A DNA stretch of 64,000 nucleotides from Kapaibacterium sp044224925. GTDB taxonomy: Bacteria > Bacteroidota > Ignavibacteria > Kapaibacteriales > Kapaibacteriaceae. The position numbers and the translations under genes are program-made. Positions 26,450 to 35,950 of the stretch are shown here, piece after piece. The notes beneath the pieces were generated by a model, which was not told the DNA's origin, searched no databases, and saw only the letters and a program-made list of their open reading frames with translations. Every line of letters begins with the position of its first letter. Position 1 is the stretch's first letter. The stretch lies in contig JBGAJM010000002.1 in the NCBI GenBank assembly GCA_044224925.1, positions 1-64,000 on the forward strand, given 5' to 3'.

Positions 26450-29400
26450 TTATTTCTTTGATTGTGTTTCGCGTTTTGGTTGAAGGTCGGGCTGCGGCGT
26501 TGGCGCCGTCACGGGAGGCTCGATCGGCGGGAAGAGCGCTTCCATCATCTCTTCCAATGAATGGAATGTCTCATTCATCGGATCGTCTGTTTCATCGTCG
26601 TCGATGTCGATCGGAAGGTCGCAACCATAGCGCGACCACTTTGGATCCGTTAGCCGCAGCGTCGGATAACCGAATGCGCCTGCGCGCAGGACTCCCGTGA
26701 GCGAACGAGCATCAATGCCGAACGCATTGTTGGACCCACGGTCGGACGTTGTTCCGGTACCGTCGATCCATGGACGTAACGAGACCCGAAGCTGCTCCGA
26801 GATCCGCAATGGCCGATACGAAGGCATGCACGGCGCATAGTCCTCTTCATCCAACGTGCAAGCGGCACGCAGCGACTTCGATACCGTGAGCCCGGTGGTG
26901 CCTCCGAGCACGGTTCCGAACGGATCGTAGGTGAACACCTGTCCATTCTCCGTACGCGGATCTGTGGTGCGCGGATATCCGCTCACGATGGACGTTCCTT
27001 CGACGAACCGACCAAGCTCCGGGTTGTAATGCCACTTCCCAAGGGTCACGAACTTGTCATCGGCGAGCGACAGACCGCCGAATGCTCCTTGATATCCAAG
27101 CACACCGGGCGTACCGGTCTTGCCAACCGTCTGACCATAGGGCGTGATCAACCGACTGCCGGTGACCATGCCCGACTCATCTCGTTCGGCCACGATGTTC
27201 CCAAGGCCATCGTTGTCATAATAGGATCGTTGGCCCTTCTCGTTGATGCCATACAAGATCATGCCGTTCGGTAAGCCGACATACGTCCACGTACCCGATG
27301 GTGTGGTCAGATTCAGGGGCGATGCCGCATCGGTCATCGGATTCGCCTTCACGGCCGTAGTCTGTCCGGACTGAACCACAGACTTCGTATACCCGTGATC
27401 ATCCAGTCCGATGGTGTAGTCGAGCGCTCCCGCTTTGAATCCTTTCATACCGAAGGAGCCGAACGTGTACGACAACGACAGACCAGGCATGGCATTCAGA
27501 TTGCCATAGGTGTCGTATGTGGCCGACTGGATCTTCCCGTCCTTGTTGAACGTGATCGGTGCATCGACAGGCATGGTCATTGGCGTCAGTGGCACGTTGT
27601 CCGATCGGTCGATGGAGGTGATACGTCCGGCATTGTCACGACCATAGTTGATGGACCATCCGTATGAGTTGGCAACGCGCGTGATCTGATCGTCGTAGTC
27701 GAACGTGTAGTTCATCGTATAGCCACCCGGCAGGTCGTACTTCGTGAGACGTCCCCGGTCGTCATACACCAGACTCGACTTGCCACCGAGATGATCCTCG
27801 ATTCCATTCACGTAGCCACGAGCATCGTAGGTGTACTTCACCACCGGTGTGCCACCGAGCGAGAAGGCTGTCACCCTGCCGCCCATCGATCGTGTTGCCG
27901 TGATGCCGTTCATCCGTTCGACACGACCCGAAGCACCGTACGTGATATCGTCGGCACCAACCTTCGTGACCTTGCCGATATCGTTCACGGTCCACGAAAG
28001 CGACTCGTCGCCAAGTCGCACCGTGGTGGTCTTTCCGGATGTCTCGTACGTGGCTGATGTCCCACCGGGGTAGTCGATTCCCGTGATACCGCCACTCCGA
28101 GATCCGTGTATGGTCGTCTTGAGCCCAAGTGGCGAGGTGAAGAGGGTCGTGTTCATGTCGAGGAACGACTCTCGCAACCACGCGTTTCCATTGCCATCGG
28201 TGAGCGTGGTCTTCTGTGTGTTGGCATTCGGCAACGTGAATTCAAACGAGAAGTTCAGCGCATCGTTCACGGAGATCTGGCCCGACGTGAGGTTGGCGTT
28301 GCGCTGCGTTGTGGTGGTCACGCCATTCGGTTCTCGGAACGAAGAGAGGAGGCCGTTCACATCGTAGCCGTAGTTCCATGTTCGTCCAAGTGGCGTGGTG
28401 AACTGTGTCACATTACCGAACGGATTCGTCTGAAACAGCCACGCTGATCCACCGGGTGACGTAAGGGTCTTCGGAAGGCCTTCATGATCCGAGCCTACGG
28501 ACCACGTTTGTCCAAGCGCATTGGTGACGGTCGAAACATGTCCATTCGCATCCGGCGTGATCGTGTACTTCTGTCCATCACCCAATTCCAAACCCGTCAT
28601 GATCGGACCCATCCACGAATACGTGATCGTGGCACCACTGGGACCGTGGATCTTGCTCACGCGATCTCTGCTATCGCGATCGAGCGACCACGTGCGTCCA
28701 ATGGCATCTGTGATCGACCGTACGGAACGGTCCTTATCGTATGCATAGGTGGTGGTCGCGCCACTTCGGAGCGACGTCAACAGATCGGAGTTCAGATCAT
28801 AGCCATAGAGCGCTGTTGATGTCCCGTTCTGTTTCTCTTCGGTGACGTAGCCGGCTGCATTGCGCACATACGTCGTGGTCGTGCCCGACGATGATGTGCG
28901 CGAGGCAAGGAGTCCGTCAAGATCGTACGTGAACTGCTCGTCGCGGCCATTGCCGGTGATCCGTGTGGGGAGTCGACCACTTCCGTATTGATAGGATGTC
29001 TGCATGCCGCTTGGCAACGTGAACGAACGCAACGTTCCATTGGTATTGTAGTCGAACGTGTATCGAGGTCCGCTCTGCACTTCAACGGACTTGATGTTGT
29101 CCATTGTGAGTCCGAGATACGGATAGCTTGCATATGTGGTGTTCACCACCGACCCATTGGCCAGAGTGGTCGACGTGCGAAGTCCATTCGTATACGACCG
29201 TGCCTCCGTGCCTCCTTCCATATCCGTGACCAAACTGCGATTGCCGCTCGCATCGTATCCGAATGTTGCCTTGCTGCCCGTGGCATTCGTCATCTGCGTG
29301 AGGCGCTGCATGGCGTCGTGCGTTTGTGTTCGCGTGATGCCAAGCGGATACGTCATGGTGGTCACGCTTCCGGAGGTACCGAAGGAGAGCACGAATCCGT

Positions 29401-30901
29401 CACCGAAGTCCTGCGATGTCACCCGGCCACCGGCATCGTATTGCACAGTGAACGGAGTGCGACCTTCGGGCGTTCGCCACGACGTGAGATAGGATGTTCC
29501 CGGAGCATAATTGTATTGCGTGGTGGAACCCATGGCATCGGTGAACGATGTGAGCATGCCGCCTGTGTAGCCGTAGCGCACCGTGCCGATACCGTTCGAC
29601 ACCTCGGTGATCCGACCAACGGTGTCGCGTTTGAATGATAGGCCACGTAAGCTCGGCGTGCGTATCTCCGAGATGTACCGACCGCTGTACGTCATGGTGT
29701 TGCGATAGCCACTAGTGTTCTCGAAGAACTTGATATGTCCGCCACCATCGAAGCCGATCACCATGTTCTTCCGGACATCACCGAACAACCATGTGGAATC
29801 ATCCTGTTGCGAGAACTTGTAGGCACCATCACGCGGCCAATCGAGTTGCCATGTCGAGCCTACATGTCGGAAGCGTACGATGAGATCGTTCGGTCCGTAC
29901 ACGTAGGCCTCGTCGTCGCCGATGGCCGTGAACCAATCGAATGGCGTGGACCAACCCGGACCGAAGTCTTCTTCTTTGCGGACGCCAAGGTCCTTCAACG
30001 AGGCGAACGTGCGTGAGAGTTGGATCGGAGTGGCAGAGATCACTTCAGCATCGATCACTGAGACGGGATGCACGAACTCTCGTGTCGCCGTTAACACAGG
30101 ATCGCCGTCGGTTCCCGAATGCGGGGTCTGTCCGTTCGTAACACCCACGGGTTGCGTTGTCGGTGCACTTGCTTGCGGCTTGTCTCCGTTGCGTATCAGA
30201 ATGTAGTCCGAGCCCGACGTCTTCCGATCGCACGAGCGCCAGTCCAATCGTACCGTCAGGAAGTCCGCCTTCCACTTGGAGCGATCGACGGTCACCGACA
30301 CGGGAAGCGTCGACGTGAGCGTTGTCCAATTCTCCGGACTCTTTGCACTGATCACATCACGTCCGGTCACGATCGTGAGCTTGATCTCGAAGCAACATTC
30401 CGGTCGCGGCGTTGAATACGTGACCGAGCCCGTGGATCCTGAGCCCAGATAGATCACATCGCCCGATGCCGACGGTCGGTCCGGACATGGCGTGTTCGCA
30501 CACACCGTGAGCGGTGCTTGCGCCGCCTGCGGTCCGTTGATGTCGTCCGTCCCATCGGCAGACACATCCACGGTATAGACTCCCGCTGCCGTTGGGGTCC
30601 ATCCCGTGGCGATCGTGAGTTCTTTGATCTGTTTCGGTGCAAGGTCGAACGCCGACAGCGTCTTGGTCCCCACCACCGTAGCGCCTTGCATCACCTTGAC
30701 GGTGGTGACCACATTATGCACGGCATAGAATGCATTGAAGTCCTCGACGGTAGCATTCACCGTGAGCTCTTCGCCAACGCATGTTTTGGACAAACTGGTG
30801 ATGGTGGTTCGCAGCTCTCCCGCAGAGAGCAATGCAGGTAGGACAAGGGCGGCAAGGATGTAGTGGACACTTGCTCGCAGATGAACGATGAGACCGTTCA
30901 T
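26450..30901 (-). CDS. Rhs/YD-repeat cell-surface protein
   Basis: This 1483-residue protein begins MNGLIVHLRASVHYILAALV, a signal peptide. The ATG at 30901 has GAGG upstream, so a GTG two codons earlier is less likely. After about 270 residues of beta domains comes a DUF6531-like entry (HSGTDGDPVLTATREFVHPV) and then a long run of YD repeats (for example RYGYTGGMLTSFTDAMGSTT, TFGYDASGNRSLVTD, TYDARGYVNGIED), which form the Rhs shell. An Rhs-core-like end (GYQGAFGGLSLADDKFV, then YNPELGRF) is near residue 1300. The remaining C-terminal part is acidic and Pro-rich with no recognisable toxin domain, and no immunity gene follows. Confidence 0.9.
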   Translation of the reverse strand: MNGLIVHLRASVHYILAALVLPALLSAGELRTTITSLSKTCVGEELTVNATVEDFNAFYAVHNVVTTVKVMQGATVVGTKTLSAFDLAPKQIKELTIATGWTPTAAGVYTVDVSADGTDDINGPQAAQAPLTVCANTPCPDRPSASGDVIYLGSGSTGSVTYSTPRPECCFEIKLTIVTGRDVISAKSPENWTTLTSTLPVSVTVDRSKWKADFLTVRLDWRSCDRKTSGSDYILIRNGDKPQASAPTTQPVGVTNGQTPHSGTDGDPVLTATREFVHPVSVIDAEVISATPIQLSRTFASLKDLGVRKEEDFGPGWSTPFDWFTAIGDDEAYVYGPNDLIVRFRHVGSTWQLDWPRDGAYKFSQQDDSTWLFGDVRKNMVIGFDGGGHIKFFENTSGYRNTMTYSGRYISEIRTPSLRGLSFKRDTVGRITEVSNGIGTVRYGYTGGMLTSFTDAMGSTTQYNYAPGTSYLTSWRTPEGRTPFTVQYDAGGRVTSQDFGDGFVLSFGTSGSVTTMTYPLGITRTQTHDAMQRLTQMTNATGSKATFGYDASGNRSLVTDMEGGTEARSYTNGLRTSTTLANGSVVNTTYASYPYLGLTMDNIKSVEVQSGPRYTFDYNTNGTLRSFTLPSGMQTSYQYGSGRLPTRITGNGRDEQFTYDLDGLLASRTSSSGTTTTYVRNAAGYVTEEKQNGTSTALYGYDLNSDLLTSLRSGATTTYAYDKDRSVRSITDAIGRTWSLDRDSRDRVSKIHGPSGATITYSWMGPIMTGLELGDGQKYTITPDANGHVSTVTNALGQTWSVGSDHEGLPKTLTSPGGSAWLFQTNPFGNVTQFTTPLGRTWNYGYDVNGLLSSFREPNGVTTTTQRNANLTSGQISVNDALNFSFEFTLPNANTQKTTLTDGNGNAWLRESFLDMNTTLFTSPLGLKTTIHGSRSGGITGIDYPGGTSATYETSGKTTTVRLGDESLSWTVNDIGKVTKVGADDITYGASGRVERMNGITATRSMGGRVTAFSLGGTPVVKYTYDARGYVNGIEDHLGGKSSLVYDDRGRLTKYDLPGGYTMNYTFDYDDQITRVANSYGWSINYGRDNAGRITSIDRSDNVPLTPMTMPVDAPITFNKDGKIQSATYDTYGNLNAMPGLSLSYTFGSFGMKGFKAGALDYTIGLDDHGYTKSVVQSGQTTAVKANPMTDAASPLNLTTPSGTWTYVGLPNGMILYGINEKGQRSYYDNDGLGNIVAERDESGMVTGSRLITPYGQTVGKTGTPGVLGYQGAFGGLSLADDKFVTLGKWHYNPELGRFVEGTSIVSGYPRTTDPRTENGQVFTYDPFGTVLGGTTGLTVSKSLRAACTLDEEDYAPCMPSYRPLRISEQLRVSLRPWIDGTGTTSDRGSNNAFGIDARSLTGVLRAGAFGYPTLRLTDPKWSRYGCDLPIDIDDDETDDPMNETFHSLEEMMEALFPPIEPPVTAPTPQPDLQPKRETQSKK

Positions 30902-30983
30902 AGGCACCTCTATCTGAGGTTTGTTTTCGGAACCCCCCGAAGCGCCGAATATATCACGGAAATCGACGAAGACAAGTGCTCAG

Positions 30984-30991
30984 TAACTTTG
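30984..30991 (+). promoter_or_regulatory. TAACTTTG box upstream of the vWA/propeller gene
   Basis: A perfect TAnnTTTG box lies 25 bases before the ATG at 31017, within the 115-bp divergent region shared with the Rhs operon. A TTG at the ideal distance is absent. Confidence 0.5.
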
Positions 30992-31016
30992 CCTTCCCTT
31001 CCCTGTTAGTTGGTAC

Positions 31017-34000
31017 ATGGGCAAACAGCTACTCCTCTCGATCCTCCTGATCCTCTCGGCCATGCCGTGCGATGCACAGCAGACCGTGTTGTGGGGTCTT
31101 GACACGTCGAAGTTCCCCGTGATCACGGCCAAGATCATTGTGAGCGATGCGACCGGCGCTTCGATACGACCCGATGCCTCCATGATCCACCTCACAGAGG
31201 ATCTTGCAGCTCTGCCGATCACGTCCATCAGCTGTCCGCCTACCCAACAGGCCACACCGGTCTCTGTTGCCTTGAGCATCGATTGTTCCGGCTCCATGGC
31301 CAACCCCACGCCGCCTGCCATCCTTCTTGCTCGACGTTCTGCGCAGCGATTCGTCGAGTTGCTGTCGATGCCGCCTTCCGATGCGGCTGTGCAGACATGC
31401 ACGAACATTGCCACCATTGGCGTGGACTTCACCACGAAACGCGAACGGATCGTCGACGCCATTTCCAAGGCTGTATCCGGTGGCGGGAATGACTTTGTCG
31501 AACAACTCTTGAATCCATCAACGGGTCTGCTCAACATCGCCAAGACCGGTAAGAACAAACGCATTGCCGTGCTCTTCACGGATGCCTATTGGGATGCCTT
31601 CCCTCCGGCCACGGTGCAACGCTGCATCGACACTTGTTCGAAGTACAACATCACCTTCATGGCCATCGTGTTCACGAACTCCGGTGTCAAACCGGACGGT
31701 ATCGTCTCGTCACTACGCACCCTGGCCACAGCTACGAACGGTTCGATCACAGAAGGTGAACTCACCGAAGACGGAGCACTTGCTCTTGCCAATGCGCTTT
31801 CGGCCGTCACGCAGGGCATCCTTCCGTGCGAGCTCACGTGGACGAGTACGAATTCATGTCAGCGCTTTCTTACGCGTACCGTGGCCATCACGGTCGATGG
31901 AGGCGGTGCGCCGGCTCGTCAGACATATCAAGTGGTGAACAGTGGGAATGCATCACTCACGTGCATCCCCTCCTCCGTGATCTTCAAGAACGCCGTGGTT
32001 GGTGTTCCCTCAACGGCCACGGTAAGCGTCAAGGCAGCCGGTGCTCCGATGCAAGTGCGCGGCATTCGGTCCGCCGACCCTCGCTTCTCCGCAGCGCCAC
32101 AGTCCTTCGATCTCGCACCCGGAGGGTCGCAAGATGTAGTGGTGACGTACACGCCAACGGACTCGAACTATGTTTCGACGCAACTCATGGTCGACGGACT
32201 TCCCTGCGGCTCTGTGATCTATGCGTCGGCCGTTTCGAACAATAAGCCCCCCACCACCCGCACGCTCGAGATCGTCGAACCGAACGGCGGAGAGCAGTAT
32301 GCAGTTGGAAGCGACACGGTGGTACGGTGGCAAGGGATCTCACCATCAGAGCCCGTACAACTCGACTACAGCACGAACTCCGGAAGCTCGTGGATCCCCA
32401 TTGCAGCGTCGGCCACCGGTCTCACGTTCGCATGGAAGAATGTGCCGAACACACCGAGCACCACATGCCTATTGCGTGCGCAGCAGCTTGCCTCCTCTTC
32501 GTCGAGCACGCCGGATACAACGAAGCTGTTCTTGCCTCGCGTTACGGCGATGCATCCGACTTCGGAGCAACTCGCTGGGTATGAAAACGGCTATGTGATC
32601 CTTCTCTACAACGAGGTCAATGGCTTCACCGCGTCGATGCGCGTCCATAGTGACACTGTAACGGCCGTTTGTGAAAGTACGAACCGCGTGAAGGGAAATC
32701 GTGTTTCAGCATCGTCTGATAGGACCATCGCCTCGTTCGACATCACAAAGCGGACCATCCTCGCAAAGACCACCACTCCAACGGTCGTTCGAGCTCTCGT
32801 CTTCGTTCCAACAGATTCTACGATCCTTGCCGGCGGTGACGATGGTGTCCTTCGGGAGTACCAGTATCCATCCATGAGGTACATGCGTGATGTGCTCACG
32901 CTTCCATCGGCGATCACGTCCATGATGTCGGACTACAGTGAATCGACCCTGGCCATTGGCACTGCTTCTGGAAGTGTGACGCTCTTCGATGTTCTTGCTG
33001 ATGCTGTGGTGTGGCAAGAACCGCTGCACACAGCGGCTGTTCGCGCCGTATCGTGGCAGCGCTGGGATTCCTTGCTCGCCACGGCAGGCGATGATGGTGC
33101 CGTGCATATCATACGCCCACGTTCTCGAACAGAAGTGCATACGATCCCTCCATTCAGCAAACCTGTACGGGGCATTGATTTTGATGATGGCGGAACGACT
33201 TTCCACATGGCCGTTTCGGTTGAAGACGACAGTATGTACATCTATACCTTACCCGGCACGCAACGCATAGGTACCAAACACTTTGCAGAAGGGCCAACGT
33301 TCACAACGTACACTTGGAACGGAGCGGTTGCGGCCTATGGTTCTCAACTAGGATTTACCAATCATACTAGTGGATATACTCGCACGACGGCCGACCTGTT
33401 CGGTTCGCTCCAGAACCTGGTCTGGAGTTCTGATGGGTCCTCATTCGCCGTCGGTGGACCGGGAGCGCTTGCATGGGTGTACTCCCTCACAACAAAGCGC
33501 TGGACGCGCATGACCGAGACCAACCATGAAGCGCCGAACATGATCGCCTACAGCATGCGCGGACGCTACCTTGTCCATGGCACGGCATACAGCACACAAC
33601 TCATGGATCTGGCAGTCGGTGACAGTACGGTGCGCGATCTCGCAAGCCCGTGGAAGGCCGTGATAAAGATGCATCCACAGGACGATCAGATCATCGCATC
33701 AACAAATGCCAACTGGGTGAACAGAGAGAACGTCGCCGCCCCCGGAACAACCTTCAAGGCCATTCCTACCGGAGCAGGAGAGGTCGTTGACTTTGCCTGG
33801 TCGTACGACGGTGCCATCATGGGACTTCTCTCGGCTGATGGGATCGTGACGATCTACGACTGTATCAGCGAAACTGTGGTGCGCTCATTCCCGGCAGGAT
33901 TCGGTTCGATCATCTTCCCCAGTAAGATCGATGTGAATGCCGATGGTACGAAGGTGGCCGTGATCGGCGACGCAAGCGTCTACGTGCACGATGTTGCCAC

Positions 34001-35612
34001 AGGTGCCATGATCTCGTGGACAGACGATGCGAAGGGCGCTGCAAGCGTCGATTGGAATGCCGATGGAACCATGATCGTCACGTCGGGCGGATACAACGGA
34101 ACAGCACTCGCAACCGTGTGGGATCCTCGAACCATGCGGCCTATCAACACGATCACAACCCCGTTCCCGGGATACCGTTCGTCCTACTCCGCAATGTTCT
34201 CCCCCATTGAAGACGTCGTCGCAGTCACAACACAATATGCATGTGTGCTCCTGTATCGAGTAGGCAAGGGCGGGGCACCAATTCAAGTGGACACGTCCGA
34301 TGCATTGTGGAGCATCGTCCGTCCGCAACTCAAGGCACGCGATGTGGACATGCGCACCGTGCGTATCGGAGAGAAGCGTGACTCGCTCGTGCTTGACCTT
34401 GCTACCTGCTCATCCGTGATCGGTGGTCAGGCAGACACCATGTGGATCGAAGGTGCGAACGCATCGGACTTCGACGTGCACTATGCAACACTGCCCATGC
34501 CCATCACCATGGCGCGTCCACTTCAAGCCGAGTTCACGTTCACGCCACGCGCAACGGGTCCACGCACGGCCACATGTGTGATCGTCTCGCACACCGATAC
34601 ACTACGAAGCATTCTCACCGGAAACGGCGTGACACCATCACTTGCTCTCGAGACGACCATCATCGACCTTGGGGCACATGTGATCGGAACTCCGTTCGAC
34701 TCTGTGGTCGCAGCCGTTCGAAACATCGCACCGACTCCTGTGAACATCATTGCCGCATGTATCATCGGACCCGATTCCGTCCAACTGTCGCTTGGTGGTG
34801 TGTTGTGTTCTTCCGGATCGGTCCTCGCACCTACATCAACGTTGCCCATCGCCTTGCGCTACACACCGCGCTTCATCGGACGTACCTCCACTCTTGTGCA
34901 ATTCAACACCACCGAGGCCACCGAACCGTTGCGTGCCTTGGTCGTGGCAACGGGTATCGGACCGTCGGTTGCCGTCCGTAGTGACAGCGGCATGCCCGGC
35001 GACAAACGTCCGCTCACGCTCGTGATGCGCGGCATGCGCGGAGGAGCGACAGGCGGTACACCACTTCGCTATCGTGCAAGTGTCTCGTACGATGCGTCGA
35101 TACTCGTGACCTCGTCATCAACCGTGTCTCGCACAGGACTTGCCACGACGTCGTTCACGGGTACGTGGAATGGTGCGGACAGTATCGTAGGCACCGTGCC
35201 GGCAACGCTGACGTTGGGTCGGGCGGACAGCACAGTGGTGGCGCTTACGGACTTCACGTGGCTTGACGACATGGGAGACCCATTGGATCTCGATGTGCTC
35301 CTCGAGCCTGGCGTCTACAAACTGCTCGGACTGTGCAAGGAGAAGGGCACGCGCTTCTTCGATCCCGAGGCACGCATCACGGCGGCCATGGTCTATCAAC
35401 GCAACGATGCCGCCGGCGTGGACATCACATCCACACACGGCGGCAGTATCGATTGTACAGTGCATACCATGGACGGAAGGCTTGTTGCCTCGCATCCGCT
35501 GCTCTTCGCGGAAGGCACGACGCATTTCGACGTTAGCCTTGCCGCCTTGCCACATGGCGTCTACCTTGCGCGCCTTGGTGGCACCAATGCGACAGCCATG
35601 ATCGTGCGTTAA
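31017..35612 (+). CDS. Giant secreted vWA and beta-propeller protein with T9SS-like tail
   Basis: This 1531-residue protein has a signal peptide (LLLSILLILSAMPCDAQ) and an N-terminal von Willebrand A domain with the metal site DCSGS at residues 89-93. An Ig-like domain of the choice-of-anchor kind follows near 300-400, then a segment (LEIVEPNGGEQYAVGSDTVV) common in Bacteroidota. A WD40-like propeller spans about 500-1090 (LIFAGGDDGVL-type blades such as LAGGDDGVLREYQY and LATAGDDGAVHI). More HYDIN/ASH-like domains follow. The end (VHTMDGRLVASHPLLF, then LPHGVYLARLGG) resembles a T9SS sorting domain but lacks the usual PNP start. It is probably a large adhesin or sensor. It overlaps the rhodanese gene by four bases. 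Confidence 0.85.
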   Translation: MGKQLLLSILLILSAMPCDAQQTVLWGLDTSKFPVITAKIIVSDATGASIRPDASMIHLTEDLAALPITSISCPPTQQATPVSVALSIDCSGSMANPTPPAILLARRSAQRFVELLSMPPSDAAVQTCTNIATIGVDFTTKRERIVDAISKAVSGGGNDFVEQLLNPSTGLLNIAKTGKNKRIAVLFTDAYWDAFPPATVQRCIDTCSKYNITFMAIVFTNSGVKPDGIVSSLRTLATATNGSITEGELTEDGALALANALSAVTQGILPCELTWTSTNSCQRFLTRTVAITVDGGGAPARQTYQVVNSGNASLTCIPSSVIFKNAVVGVPSTATVSVKAAGAPMQVRGIRSADPRFSAAPQSFDLAPGGSQDVVVTYTPTDSNYVSTQLMVDGLPCGSVIYASAVSNNKPPTTRTLEIVEPNGGEQYAVGSDTVVRWQGISPSEPVQLDYSTNSGSSWIPIAASATGLTFAWKNVPNTPSTTCLLRAQQLASSSSSTPDTTKLFLPRVTAMHPTSEQLAGYENGYVILLYNEVNGFTASMRVHSDTVTAVCESTNRVKGNRVSASSDRTIASFDITKRTILAKTTTPTVVRALVFVPTDSTILAGGDDGVLREYQYPSMRYMRDVLTLPSAITSMMSDYSESTLAIGTASGSVTLFDVLADAVVWQEPLHTAAVRAVSWQRWDSLLATAGDDGAVHIIRPRSRTEVHTIPPFSKPVRGIDFDDGGTTFHMAVSVEDDSMYIYTLPGTQRIGTKHFAEGPTFTTYTWNGAVAAYGSQLGFTNHTSGYTRTTADLFGSLQNLVWSSDGSSFAVGGPGALAWVYSLTTKRWTRMTETNHEAPNMIAYSMRGRYLVHGTAYSTQLMDLAVGDSTVRDLASPWKAVIKMHPQDDQIIASTNANWVNRENVAAPGTTFKAIPTGAGEVVDFAWSYDGAIMGLLSADGIVTIYDCISETVVRSFPAGFGSIIFPSKIDVNADGTKVAVIGDASVYVHDVATGAMISWTDDAKGAASVDWNADGTMIVTSGGYNGTALATVWDPRTMRPINTITTPFPGYRSSYSAMFSPIEDVVAVTTQYACVLLYRVGKGGAPIQVDTSDALWSIVRPQLKARDVDMRTVRIGEKRDSLVLDLATCSSVIGGQADTMWIEGANASDFDVHYATLPMPITMARPLQAEFTFTPRATGPRTATCVIVSHTDTLRSILTGNGVTPSLALETTIIDLGAHVIGTPFDSVVAAVRNIAPTPVNIIAACIIGPDSVQLSLGGVLCSSGSVLAPTSTLPIALRYTPRFIGRTSTLVQFNTTEATEPLRALVVATGIGPSVAVRSDSGMPGDKRPLTLVMRGMRGGATGGTPLRYRASVSYDASILVTSSSTVSRTGLATTSFTGTWNGADSIVGTVPATLTLGRADSTVVALTDFTWLDDMGDPLDLDVLLEPGVYKLLGLCKEKGTRFFDPEARITAAMVYQRNDAAGVDITSTHGGSIDCTVHTMDGRLVASHPLLFAEGTTHFDVSLAALPHGVYLARLGGTNATAMIVR

Positions 35613-35923
35613 CCGCGCGTAAGCGCATTCACACTCGTCCACGGTCCGCCATTGAAGGCCGTATATCCTTCACCCTTGGCGATACTTGTGGCCGAGCCGC
35701 TTCGTGCACCCGATGCACAGCAGAAGATGATGGGCTTGTCCTTCGGGAATTTGCTCAGTTGTGCACCAAGCTCGTTCAACGGAATGTTCTTGGAACCGGC
35801 AACGTGGCCACCGGCATATTCGGCGCGCGAACGCACGTCGATGATGACGGCACCTTGTTGCAGTGCTTCGACAAGACCTTCGGTGTTGCTGCCACCGACG
35901 AGGTTTTTGAGAAAAGAGATCAT
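35609..35923 (-). CDS. Single-domain rhodanese
   Basis: This 104-residue rhodanese-fold protein carries IIDVRSRAEYAGGHVAGSKNIPL and an active-site loop CASGAR preceded by FC near residue 69. It is thought to carry or transfer sulfane sulfur, and its partner may be the flavoprotein gene 27 bases upstream on the same strand, which is of the sulfide:quinone oxidoreductase type. There is no signal peptide, so it is cytoplasmic. Confidence 0.92.
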   Translation of the reverse strand: MISFLKNLVGGSNTEGLVEALQQGAVIIDVRSRAEYAGGHVAGSKNIPLNELGAQLSKFPKDKPIIFCCASGARSGSATSIAKGEGYTAFNGGPWTSVNALTRG

Positions 35924-35950
35924 GAGGACCTTGATGTTGAGATGAGTGGA

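Noticed and set aside
26450..27000. Toxin domain at the Rhs C-terminus
   Set aside because: The tail is acidic and Pro-rich with no recognised catalytic motif and no immunity gene follows.
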